In this document: one piece after another, positions 35,701 through 48,000 of the stretch
Numbering within the stretch: the first letter of the stretch is position 1
Layout: the number at the start of each line of letters is the position of its first letter
From: Agroathelia rolfsii
Lineage: Eukaryota; Basidiomycota; Agaricomycetes; Amylocorticiales; Amylocorticiaceae
Reading direction: 5' to 3'
NCBI GenBank assembly: GCA_018343915.1
Contig: JABRWF010000006.1
Span: 1,488,001 to 1,552,000 of the forward strand
DNA length: 64,000 nucleotides
Notes under the pieces: generated by a model
The model's database searches: none
Told to the model about the DNA's origin: nothing
Seen by the model: the letters and a program-made list of their open reading frames with translations, nothing else
Made by a program: the position numbers and the translations under genes

Positions 35701-36941
35701 AATGGCTTTCGGCTGCTCGTAAATCGGTTGCTCGCAAGCAAGCCTTGATCGAAAGCGAGGAGGAGATGAAGCAACGACTCGTTGTGAGCGCATGGGACCA
35801 ATGGAGAGGTGCATTCATCACAGAAAAATTAAGACCAATTGTAAGTAACAAAATAGAACATAATCTGTTCAGATCGGTTATTGACCAACAATCTTAACCA
35901 GGAACGCACATTTATTCTCCAAAACGAAAAGGCGATCCTCTTCAAAGCATTTGGTATTTGGTATTCAAAAACCAAGGCTGGTATCTTTTTCTCTTTACAA
36001 TTTCATAATGTCTGACGCGGTATTTGGCTGCAACAGTCATTACCGGCCATACGATTCCGTGCCAATCATCTCAAAGCCAAGGTCTGGGCGGTTTGGCGGG
36101 GCGCTATGCCTCGTGCACTTGAAGCAAGGAAAGCAAAGGACTTTGATCGCAAAGCCGTATTGTGTAAGCACATTCTTAAATGCTTGTTGGGTTCCTACTA
36201 AGCTTCGCTCTTTGTACATGTAGCCAAGGCTTTCGCAAGATGGGTTGAAAGCTATCAAACTAAGATAGCTTTGAAGGCTGTCGCGTAAGTTATCTGGGAT
36301 ATAGCAATTAGTGTATCCAAAACTAAACTCAACGCAGGCGAGCACGGTATTTGAGCTTTCCCACCAATGCTTCCAATTATCATCCCGTGACAGGATCGGG
36401 AAAGCTGCAGGTTGCAGCCCCTGGCTTCAATCGACGTGACAATCGACAAAATGATTCCGAAGGGGAAGAAGATCCCGAGAAGAAGCGCGTCACCGAGCCA
36501 ACATTTCCGTCGCGCAAGAGTACCGTGAACCCGTTTAATCCACCTCGCATTCAAGCTAAGAAGAGTACGCAGTCTTCCACGGCAGTACCAGCTCGTGACT
36601 CTAGTCCTACACGGTCTCAAGCGTCTTCTCGTGCCTCTGAGCCGGTGTCGAGGTCAAAACTGCTTATTTCTCGTTCCTCAAGAACTCCGGGATCAGGCTC
36701 GTTGCTCGGAAAAACGCTCTCTAAAGAGCTCTCTTCTGCGAGTCTCATGACGAAGCCTAGTAACCCCTTACTGAAGAACAGGGAGAGGAATTCCGTCAAA
36801 GACAGTATTTCGGTTACTAGTCCGAAGAGCAAGGCAGAACCCGAGACGGGCAGAAGTAGGCTATGGAGTGAACTTCGGGACTTGAAGAGGCGACCAACAA
36901 CTGGGATTGCTAGGTCTGAGACGTCGCAAATGACGAAGTGA
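32719..36941 (+). CDS. SFI1: Spindle pole body / centrosome protein Sfi1
   Basis: Forms long helical filaments with centrin and scaffolds spindle pole body duplication. Thirteen exons (32719-33813, 33882-34426, 34480-34570, 34629-34812, 34868-35191, 35250-35323, 35383-35483, 35536-35624, 35677-35840, 35902-35976, 36037-36163, 36224-36284, 36338-36941) give 1177 residues. The N-terminal part contains a folded segment (LTQDDVQFIDAVIHRAG to GKLLKIGTLPKG), then a Ser/Pro-rich linker. Residues from about 340 to 970 are tandem Sfi1 repeats, each near 23-35 residues with a Leu-Leu-x-x-Trp core: LLRRMLVVWRQKL, FWLRWRRHL, ARMLLVWRLQL, VRRFLLLWKEKM, LLKWTNRVI and others. The C-terminal 200 residues are disordered and basic. 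One intron (after 35976) appears to be GC-AG. Confidence 0.9.
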
Positions 36942-38444
36942 ATGAACAATAATCTGATTCGGTGGTGGCTCCCATGTCTTTCCGTATGTCCATGTACTTT
37001 TGTTTATCTCGATGTATTTCATAGCGGCTGGTTATTATTACTGAGTTTAGTCGTAGTATCACTGTGCCAATCCATTCATCAGAGTGCCCCAAAACCACAC
37101 TGGTGGTGCGTGGGAGCCATCTCCAAGTTCCGGGGCTGGATTTGTGTATACTCTGCTGCTGTAGTACAAATATTGCTATCCGTAACTCATACTCATCCTT
37201 TAGTGAGGATGTCGAGGGATTAACTATACATTACTAGTGAGGAAATCGGCAACAAGGCCAATTAATCAGCGACTCTTAATAGCCTTTTTAGTTGTTCCCT
37301 ATTCACACCCAAAATTTACCTGTCGGTGATGTCCAAAGCAAATCGATATGACTGGCCATCCAACTAGCCACTATGTCTGGAGCGTCTCAGCTTCTCCCTC
37401 CGAGTGTTGTTTAAAAACCGACATGATCAGTCGGTTCTAAGCTTCTCCTAGGTAATCTTTCTTCAAAGTTCAAAAAAAAAAAACTTTGGAGATGCTCCGC
37501 TCATAAGAATTTACACCGAAATATTGTCGATTAATCCCGGTAAATTTATCAGTGCATCTGGAGTTCACTACTGCGATAACCTTTTTTAGGTATGTGCGCC
37601 TGGGTTCTCCTGGGCATCCCCTTTGATAACGTATTTTACGGTCCGTCATTTAATAGAGCCACTGACATTGTTGGCATATTCTAAGTATTCCCCACCCCTC
37701 TTTTTCTGCCCTAGAAGATACGCCAATGATAGAGGATTGCTTGGAAAGATCTGGGGCAAGCTATAGGATTATGAGGCTGACAGATTCTTGTCGCGTTGTT
37801 TCAATATAAGAGATATTGATCCAAATAGCTTAGACTCATCATGAGAAGATGATAATATGGATAGGTACTCCTTTTCATGAATCGCCTCAAAAACTAAAGA
37901 CTCCATTTGTAGGCAACTTACGTAGCTTCTGCGTCGATTCCCTCTATCCTTCACGAACTTAGTTTTGTAGAGATTCTCGATAAATTTGACAATCGATAAA
38001 ATCTATAACTGATGGGTAACATCCTCATATTTCTCGATTCTCTTGATTTATGGCTAGAAGGAATGGGCACACCTCGTGAGGTATGTCATTCTTGTTCACC
38101 CCGTTGGATTCTTTGGCTTCTCAATGTAACATCTAAGTATTATATATTCGTACATTTGACCCGCACTATGGTCTCAATTTATTAGACAGAGTCTAATCCC
38201 GGAACCATGCAGAAGAGATGGATAATACATTATCTCTACCAGACCCCGCGCTATTGTGCATACTATCTGTGGCCGTTTGTGCTATGTATAAGTTGAAGGC
38301 CGCAGACTATTTTGATGAACTCTAGATGAGAGATTTAGAAATGCAATATATGGTATTGGTGGATTGATAAAGTAAACGTTATGTGCTAATCGTACAACAC
38401 AACTCAGTACAAAAGATAATCGTGCGAGTAAAAGGTGACACCGA
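36942..38444. other. 1.5-kb AT-rich intergenic region
   Basis: Lies between the 3' ends of SFI1 (+) and the GCP3 gene (-). No coding exon could be supported on either strand. A short A-tract with CAAAGTT/AACTTTG flanks sits near 37466. It is more AT-rich and stop-rich than its neighbours and unusually long for a convergent gap here. Confidence 0.5.
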
Positions 38445-41400
38445 TTAGTTCTTTTGTTGTGCTAATTCCTTGCGAGATTTGTAAAAGTCCGAAAAAGACA
38501 GCCGTATCCCGAGGAAACGGCAGTCCAGATCAGGATGACTCTGAAGGGCATGTACGATTGCGAGAGCCTTCTCCGAGAACAAGGAGGTGTATTCGCCGAC
38601 AATACCCAGTACGCGCGAGAGCGTTTCCAGATCTTGCCGGGACTCGGAGTCCGTAGTCGGACCAGTATAAAGACCCTGGTAGCAACGACGTTAGCAAAGT
38701 CAAAATAAAAACAAAACAAAACAAACAGAAGAGGCATACCCTTCTAGTATCGTTCATACGATCCCTTCGCGACGACTCCGTAAGACAATAATTATAAAAA
38801 TTATCCTAGGTTTTCAGATCAGACAGGAAACGAGATGGTTGATGAATCAAAACTTTTCGAACCGTCGCATCCCTGAATTGAAGAATTGTTACAAAAAGAT
38901 CGCGTACTTGGTTCAACAGATTCTCCTGTTATATAGCGTGAGTATTCTCTTAATTGAAGAGTTGTAGATACGATGTACCTCTCTTCCAGCTTTCGAGCTT
39001 AAGAACAGCATCTTCTTTACCATACGGTCAAGATACGTTCGATGTGCATCAATCATGGCATCGAGATCCCCTTCTTTCTTATTGAGGAAGTCAATGAAGA
39101 CTTTCCATGAGCACTCAATTACTTCAAGATGAGAATAAGCTTGCATTTGTTGTACGAAGTGCATCATTTCCGCTGTGGCGATGCGAATTCGATGCCATTC
39201 ATGTTCAAGTTCTGTAAAGGTTTGGGGAGATAAGAACGACAGCCGATACCACAATGATGGCAATCACCTGGTAACTTGATAAATGTCCGTGCGCCAGCCG
39301 AAATACGCATCCAGCTATTATTTAATGCATTTTCGACGCGTTTCATTTTCCAAAGATGGTTGAAAAGCTTGAGATATTTCACCATCGAATCGGCATCGAG
39401 AACGGTGTCCAGTGGTGGGTCGATTCTGTACTCGAGCGTGAAGACATCCCACCCGATCTCGCCTTGTGAGTACTCGAGCATACGCGCGTCTAGTCTTCGG
39501 AGAACATCGGGTGGATCGTAGGTCGCATTTGAAGACCGTATTGCTGTTTCTAACGTTGCAGTCAAATGGTGTCGGTAAAGAGTATTGGCTTGTCGCGAGA
39601 GACTCGGTCTAAATCCATGAGAGTCAGTAGTAGGAACATAAAATGCGGAAATGAATCACCCTAGTGCCTCCAGAAGCTGATTTGCAAAATCACCGTAATT
39701 AAGCAAGAGATAGTTTTTCAAGGCACTTAAGTGTGTGAGCAAGTGGAATTTATCAATGAAAACATCGAACAACCGCCGGCTTGCTGTCTGGTAAGCTGTA
39801 TCAATAGATCGTTCCAGGCCCGCGATATCGCTGTACTTGAGTGCTGAGTACAAGCGGGTGAGAGTTTTGGAAGCTTCGCACAAGTACAAAATCAACACCT
39901 ACTGCCACCAGTGTTACTCATTTTTTCTCGAGTGACTACCCAATCAGTATCATGGCAGCTGTAGCGAATGAAGTTGAGACTTTTCCCCGTGGAAAAGATC
40001 TGTGAGATTACGGCATCAGTATTGACTAGGGACTAAGGTCTGGTGGGTGCCTATCCACCTTTCGTCCAAATGCTTCTCCAACAAACATGGGTAGCATATC
40101 TTTCCTAAACCGATATTTAGTTTCCCAGAGTCTTTGGCCCCCTTCTCGATCACTGGACACATCGGGGGCTTCACCGTCACCTCCAAATAGAATTCCGGCA
40201 TCGGCACCAATCGCTCCCAAGTGTGCTGAAGCATGCACATATTGTACGTGAGCAAGCTCAGGATCGATAGCTACGAAAAATTCAGAGAAGGGATCATAGA
40301 GCTCGCCGGAGAAGAGCCATCGATGAAGGGTCGAGAAAAAGGGCTTGGATACCTATGAGAGATGTTAATTGAGAAATCAAGATTTTGATGGCATCACTCA
40401 CTTCTTCTAGGAGCTGATCAGTAAATTGGCGGACAAAAGGGTCACCGTTATCGGTATAACCATGTATCAAGTTCACAAGTGCTCCTCCATAGGTATCTGC
40501 GCCCCGAAAATAAGACCATCATTTAAATGAGTTGCTGCAAGCAAAAATATCCTACCTCGGGCACTTTCGACGCAGACGCTCATCATTCTCATTCGCAGTC
40601 TCCACTCTGTAATCCAGACGTCGAGTCTGCGCAGTGTTAGTATCGTCCCACTCTCTTGTTCTCCCGAGTCCGAACCATCCGCCTGGTCCACTTCAGGAAT
40701 GTTTTCTCCTGCAAGGCTGTCGGGAGTGGAGAGGGCCATTTGAGTCTCAAGAACGGCGATAAGGCGATAGTATTCTGTGAGCTGCTCTTGAAGATGATGA
40801 CAAAGACTTTGTTCAATCATGCCCACACTTCCAGTGCGGCCTTCGCGATCACGCACAAAATTCTCTACACGTTTGTAGAGATGTCCGACCTCTGAGAGAC
40901 GATGGATGAGTGCTTTCGTGGGTGTCGGTATCAAGTTTTTCTATCATAAAGGTTTTGTGAATAACAAAATTAATGATGAGCGTTGTATTCTTGACATACA
41001 GAATCTTCGCTGAAGACAAGACGGTTCATGGCCAGATCGGGTTCTCGACTACCGCTAGGAGAAGCAAAACGGACATATTTCCCAGAAATACCCTGTAGAA
41101 GATATAGGGTGTCTCGAAGGAGGAGGTTCTCAGATAAACGTTGCCGACCTTTAATTCAGACAGAAGACTTCCTGAGAATAGCGTTAACAATTGGCTTGTT
41201 TCTCTCACCATTGCGTGCACGGTATTCACGTAGTCTTTCGGCCTGGGTTTTGGCTAACTTAGCTGTTCGAGGTGGGGGCGATTTTACAGATTGTCCAGAT
41301 GTTGCGGATACACTTCGCGCTGAAGCCCGTTGATGTTGTTGGGTTGGAGGCGCCAGAGGACGCAAAGACATGCGAGGCGAGTCGCTTGAATAAGAGTTTG

Positions 41401-41869
41401 AGGAAAGGGCATGCAAAAATGCGATGGAAGCGTTCTTTCGAGTGAGAACTGGCTTCATATATTCATTAGCACGTGGATTGGATGCGTAGCAAGTGTAATT
41501 GACACCTGATCAAGCAGACGAGAAAGAAGATTGGTAAATTTGAGGGAAGAAGTACCAGACGGAGAAGAGGTGGACACTAATATTTCCAAGGAAGGGCGAT
41601 CAGATAGGTAAATACACGAGTAAGAACTCTCAATTACATTGACGCTTGATGAGGTCAGAGAGATAGGCAATGTCGGCCGGAGCACTAGGTACACTGCGAC
41701 TACATGACAGATGGTGATTACAATCTGAACACCATAGGGATTACATAGAAGAGAACCTGTCTAGGATATCTTTGCAGCGTGATACGAGCTCCTGATTGAG
41801 GCGTCTGTCCTGCCTTGCTTGCGGGACGAGGCCCTCGATAAGACTGTCGAGAGCGGTCACGGTGGACAT
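38445..41869 (-). CDS. Gamma-tubulin complex component 3 (GCP3/Spc98/Alp6)
   Basis: Core subunit of the gamma-tubulin small complex that nucleates microtubules at the spindle pole body. Fifteen exons from 41869 to 38445 sum to 2616 nt, 871 residues. The N-terminal extension begins MSTVTALDSLIEGLVPQAR and contains FTNLLSRLLDQPVL. The GRIP1 domain starts at LLLRDTLYLLQGISGKYVRF and continues through FSTLHRWLFSGELYDPF, FVGEAFGRKIFSTGKSLNFI and TLKYSDIAGLE. GRIP2 includes LLNYGDFANQLLEALG, WDVFTLEYRIDPPLDTVL, YLKLFNHLWKMKRVE and LEHEWHRIR. The C-terminus is CRFLGIRLSFSDFY, which also separates GCP3 from GCP2. Two introns use AAG 3' sites (exons starting 41452 and 41148). The start is head to head with XMAP215, 215 bp apart. 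Confidence 0.92.
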
Positions 41870-42084
41870 CTTCTGTAGTGATAGCAGCAACAACAATAGT
41901 GTAGACTAGACTTACTACCATTTTTGGTAGTATATTGACGCGCCTTCGGAGTTGTAAAACGCGGGCTGTCACAGTCACCATCACTCAGTCACGGTCCGGG
42001 ACTGTAAGCACGCGCCATTAGATCATTGGTCAAGTTCAACAGCTCACTGTACTCTATTAGTTGCAAGCATCCGTCTGCTCAGCT
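41870..42084. promoter_or_regulatory. 215-bp bidirectional promoter of GCP3 and XMAP215 genes
   Basis: Only 215 bp separate the two ATGs. It contains ACGCGCC twice, near 41938 and near 42010, close to each gene's start; this is one base from the MluI cell-cycle box. No TATA box seen. Shared regulation is inference. Confidence 0.5.
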
Positions 42085-45000
42085 ATGGATGGGCCTGCAC
42101 CTGTAGAAGAAGACTTCAGCGCTCTTTCGATACAGGATAGACTCTCACACAAAAACTGGAAGGCCCGCGTCCATGCATACGAATCTCTCATTAAAGCCTT
42201 CGCCAACTCCGCCTCCGATTCTGACCCCGTCTTCAAGCCATACATTAGCAATCCCGACCTTCTGAAAAAGATCGCCACAGATAGCAACGCTGTTGCCCAG
42301 GAGAAGGGCATAGAATGCCTTGTTTCCCTAGTCAAGTTCGCTGGAGAAACTGCTGCTAAAACAAGAGAGACAGTTGTACCTGCACTCGTGGATAAATGTT
42401 TCGGATCCGCTAGGGCTGGTACAAAAACGCAAGCAATCGAGCTCACTTTGCAATATGTCGAAGTCGAGAATGGTGGTGCTGGTGTGATTGTACGCGTTTT
42501 TGTTGTTGTCTATGGACAACTTTGCTCAATGATTATCTTAGAATGATATCCTACCAGGTTTGGCTGCGAAACAGCCCAAGACTGTTGCAGGAACAGTCGT
42601 AGCTCTCCGAGAAATCATCAAGTATTCATTATTTCTTCTTTGAGCTCCCCGATCTCTCATCCAAGCCCTTCAGATTCTATGGAACGACGGTCACACCACC
42701 AGCACCCGTGTTGAAATCACTTCCTAAAATATTTGCTCATTCCGACAAGACGGTCCGCGCGGAAGGAACGAATCTTGTCCACACATTCTATCAGTACATT
42801 GGCCCTGCAATTGAACCATGGCTTGCCGATCTCAAGCCAGTACAAGTAAAGGAGCTCAAGGAAGCATTCGAAATCATGGACAAGGATGGCAAAGGAAAGG
42901 GTAGCTTAAAACCCGAGAGGATGACTCGTGAGGCCGCCAGAGCGGCCGAGGCGGCGGGTGCAGACGAAGGCGAAGCTGATGCTCCAGCTGCTGAAGAAGG
43001 TATCCTCAGCTACCAAACTAAAATGTTGATATATATATTTACTCACAATATGCAGATCTGGCTGCTCTCGATCCTCGCGCTTCTGCTGAACCTATTGATA
43101 TTGTTCCCAAGTTCCCTGCCAATTTGCATACCAATTTAGCATCATCCAAGTGGAAGGAGCGAAAAGAAGCATTGGATGAGCTCCTCGCACTTATCAATGC
43201 AACACCGAGAATCAAGGAAGCTCCTGACTACGGCGAGCTTACTAAAACTTTAGCAACCATGATACATAAAGACGCCAACGTCAATTGTGTCATCGTTGCG
43301 GCTCAATGCCTCGACGGACTAGCAAAGGGCATGATGGGCTCTTTCGCTCGTTTTCGAGAAGTCGTTGTGCCTCATATGATGGAGAGGCTCAAGGAGCGTA
43401 AAGCCAATGTCACAGATCCAATCCAAGCTGCCCTCGATTCGATCTTTACAACTGTCAGTCACTGGACTATACTTATTTCTCGGTTTCTAAACTTTGTTCA
43501 CATAGACTACACTGGCCGATATTATCCCCGACCTAGTCCCATTCTTCACTCACAAAAACCCGCAAGTCAAAGAGGGCACTCTTAAATTCCTGTGTCGCGC
43601 GCTTTCAACTTCTCCAACACCCGTGACTCCCGCGCAGATTAAGACATTGACAGACCCTCTTGCCGTGCTCATGGAAGATGGCTTTGAAGGCGCACGAAAT
43701 GAGGCTGCAAACTGCTTGGGCACGCTCATGAAGATGCTTGGCGAGCGACCACTGAATGCGTTGATGGATAGTTTGGCCGATGTTCGCAAAGTGAAAGTGA
43801 AGGAGGCCGCGGAGAAGGCTACTGTCAAGAGTAAAGCGGGCGGTGGACCGAAACCCGCTCCATCCAAACCTGCCGCTGCGCCAGCAAAGAAGCCAGCGGC
43901 TCCCGCAAAAAAACCTGAGGCGCCGCCTGCACCGCCAGCAGATGAGCCTTTGATGGAAGATGAGCCACCAAAGAAGCTGGGTAAACCACCCGCTCGGTTG
44001 CTGGTCAGTTCATTTCGTGTCACGATGAGTCCTTGATACTAATTGCTTGACGTACCTCATTAGGCAAAAAAGCAACAGCAAGAGGAAGCAGTCGCGGCCC
44101 CTGAACTTCCTGCTCCGAATCAGGAATCGACAGAAATGGAGCCTCCAAAGAAGAAACCCCCAGCACGTTTCCTAGTAAGTGTCGATGTCGATCTCATTCG
44201 GGACGCACGACATCATCTCACAGATGATTTTTCTGTTATCTAGGCCAAGAAACCTGCAGCAGGTGCTGACGGGGCCGAGGGAGCATCGGGTGGTGGTACA
44301 GCCGCTAGCGCGCCTTCTGCTCCCGCTGTTAAGAAATTACCACCTGCTGCTGCTGGCAAATCCGCGAAGCCACCACCACCTGCAGCACCTGGTACTTTGG
44401 ATACGTTCAAGTATAAGCATACGCCAGAAGATGTCGAGGCGCTTGCTGCCGAGCTCTTGCCCGCGTCTATGATGACTGATTTGGGTGATGCTAATTGGAA
44501 GACACGGTTAGCAGCTTTGGAAGAGCTTACGACATGGGCGTCGGAGAATGCCGCACAGGCAGACGCCGAAGTTGTTTTTAGGGCACTGATGAAAAAGGGT
44601 GCAGCAGAAAAGAACTTCCAGGTAGGCTTTGTCCAACTTCGTATTGGATTCCCGGATGGACGGGGTTTGACACTCTGATCATAGGTGTCCGCAAAGATGT
44701 ATGGCATATTCTGCATCATAGCTGAAGGAAGCCCGAGCTTTGGCCGATCTTCTGCTGCTCTCGCCACCGGACATTTGAGTGAAAAACTTGGCGATATGAA
44801 GCTGAAAAAACCGGCCGGTGATGCTCTAACATTGTTCGCTGAGAAGACATCACTCCAGTTTGTACTTAACCAAGGTGCCGTAATAAGGCTACTTCATGTT
44901 ATGTATTTTTGTTAATAGAGGAGATAGCTTATGACCCTCTGAGCAAGCAAAAAGCACCCAAGGTCCTGGCAGACGCAATTTCGTGGATCGATAATGCAGT

Positions 45001-48000
45001 CACCGAATTCGGTATCGCTGGATTGTCATTACGGAACCTGGTCGAGTTTTTGAAGACTGGTTTGAAGAATTCCAATGCGGCTGTTCGAACGAGTGCTACG
45101 AAAGCCACCGTGACCGTCAAGCTCTTTGCTGGATCAAGTGAGTTTTAATACCCCTTAGTATTGATTGGTTACTTAACTAATCTACTCGCCGCAGGTATCA
45201 AAGATCTTCTCGAAGATTTAAATCCACAGCTCCTGAACACGATCATGAGCGAATTCGATAAGGTCGAAGGTAAACCCGCACCGGAGCCTACCCGAGTGTC
45301 AGTTGACGTGGAAGCTATGGCTGCTTCAAACACCGGCAAAGGTGGCAAGAGCACAGGAGCTGCTGATGCTCTGGATGATCTGTTCCCCAGAGTCGAGCTC
45401 GACGGGCTTCTTAAGGGCAGTACAATCCTTGCGGATGCAAAGAGTGAGGCATGGAAGACAAAGAAGGAAGCTTTAGAGACCTTGCAAGCGATCCTTGATC
45501 AAGGAGCAAACAAACGCCTGAAGCCTACTATGGGTGAAATCTCTGATGTTTTGAAAGCGCGCGTAGTAGATACGAATAAGGCTGTGCAAACGCTTGCGCT
45601 GGACATCGTCGCGCGTGTTGCAACGGGAATGGGCAAACCGTTTGAAAAGTATAGCCGACTATACGCTCTACCTATAGCGACGGTGTTATCAGATCAGAAG
45701 GCGCCGATCCGAGCATCTGCGATTCAAACCTTGACTGCTGTTGCCACTGCTTGTGAAGGCGTCGATTCTCTAGTTTCTGGATTCCAGAAAGCTCTGGAGA
45801 CACCTAATCCTCTGCAACGGGGGTCGCTACTAGGCTGGTTAGCCTCGTGGTTTGCCGATCATCCTATGTCATCTAGCCTGGACTTGCGAGCCTGGATATC
45901 GCCGATTATCGGCTGTCTTGAGGACCGGAGTGGTGACGTTCGTAAAGCTGCGACATCAATGTTACCCTACTTGATTGCAAGCAGTGGATTCGACTTATTG
46001 ATGCAGCAGACCAATTCGCTCAAGCCTGCGTCTCGAAAGACTGTCGTTCCTCTTATTGAAGCGGCTCGTGGCTCAGCACCTGCTTCTGCTGCTGTATCGG
46101 CTGCTCCCGCTCCCGCCGCATCAGCTTCCAAGACAACTGCAAAGCCACCTCCGATTTCAGCTCCCCCTCCTGCTTCAACAAGTCCCCCGCCAGCTTCTCC
46201 CAGCGTCTCAGCTGCACCCACTGCCGCTTCCAAGGCTACAGGGCCGAATAAGCTCGCTGGCGTTCGGCGCAAACTACCATTGGGTACCATTCCCCGCCCA
46301 GATTCCCGCTCAGAAGCTCCTGAAGCGGCATCTGCGTCAACCACAGCTAGGTTGCCTGTAAAGTCTACTGTTGGAAGTCTGAGGAGACCTTCTACTGCAT
46401 TTGCACCGGCAAGCAAAGCGAGTGCCCCTGCTGCTGCACCCTCTGTATCGACGCCCTTCACGACGATGAACGTAGATGCCAAGAGAGTGCGTCTGGGTAA
46501 AGATGTGATAAAATGGATCAACGAGGCTGGTACCACACGCAAGGATCTTGCAGACGCGCTTCAGCATCAAATGGAGCCCAATGCATCACGGGAATTGGTT
46601 GCTCAGTTATTCAGTCATGATCACAACGCAGTTAACGACCACATCGCAGGCCTTTCAGCGATGTACGATTTTTACTCGGCAGCCGCTGCAGGTGACGACA
46701 AGTACGGGTCTGTCGATGATGTCCAGGCCATTTGTCTTGCTAATTTCGATCTACCGTTGAAATACGTCTCCATTAAAGCCCACGAACCGCAGTCAAATCT
46801 CGTAACGAGATGTCTCGATATGGTTGATGCTGTAATATCGTTTTTGCGCAGCGTGAATTACTCACTAAGTGATCCTGAAGCGACTTGCTGGATTCCTACC
46901 CTTACTTTCAAGGTTTGTTGTATCACTCTTTCATGCCTTCCGAAACAAGTTCATACTCAATAGTGTCTTGCGTAGCTTGGTGATGCTCGAGAACCTGTGC
47001 GTGCTAGAGTGCAGCAGATCGTCCAAACACTGCCCAAGATCTATGCATACAGTCGCGTCTTTCAAATCCTACTTGATCACGGCTCAAAATCAAAGGTTGC
47101 TAAAACACGGCAAGGTGCCTTGGATGAGATGGGTGGGTTGCTTAAGCGCTCCGGAATGGATACCTGCGATCCGGCCAAAGCCTTCCCTGTGATAGCATCG
47201 ATGATCGGAGACAAGGATCCAGCGGTCCGTAAATCTGCTCTTACGGTTCTCAGGTATGATATTACTCGAACTGCTACTGACAGATGCGCTAATCTATCCT
47301 GTCTTTGAAGCGAGGGTTATACATACATAGGCGAAAAGATCTGGAGTTACGTTGGGCCGCTCTCTCCGAAAGACAAAACACAATTGGAAGAACGTCTACG
47401 ACGTGTAGCGGGGCCGAGTACATTGGAAAAACACGAACCCCCGTCCGCAATCGCAAGGTTAGGTGCTAATGGTGCCCGACCAGCATCTCCGATGACAAAT
47501 GGCCGTGCAGGTTTTGGTCAAGTCCCGAATAGCCCACCTGCAGTCACCTCGCGATTAGCCCAACCAGGGTCTCCCGTTCGCAATGCACAGGCTCTCGCAT
47601 CAAACAATCGACCATCATCCCCTCTTCGACAACCTCGCCTTCCTACCGCTTCTCAGCACTTGGGATCGTCGCATGGACCTGGTGCAAGTCATTTACCTGG
47701 GCCGAGTCACACTGGCATTGCTTCTCCTTTCACCAGTAATCGACCAAAAAGTATGTTGCCTTCTAGACTGGGCCCACCAAGGGCAAAATTCGCATACCCC
47801 GGAAGGCCCGCACATCAACCTGAAGAGCCTAGGACGCATGAGGTGCTCCATGAGGCCTACGAGGACGAGGACAGGCCCGAAGAGACGCATGAGCCGCCGA
47901 CACCTGACCCTCAAAACTCCGACTTGGATGAGACTGGTGATATCACCATCGCCATCTCGAGCATCCTCAGTAACGACCCCAATCGTAGTGTGGACGCTCT

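Noticed and set aside
38580..38680. Apparent 2-nt deletion near the C-terminus of GCP3
   Set aside because: The CGCGCG run is intact on careful reading; the frame continues to the normal C-terminus.
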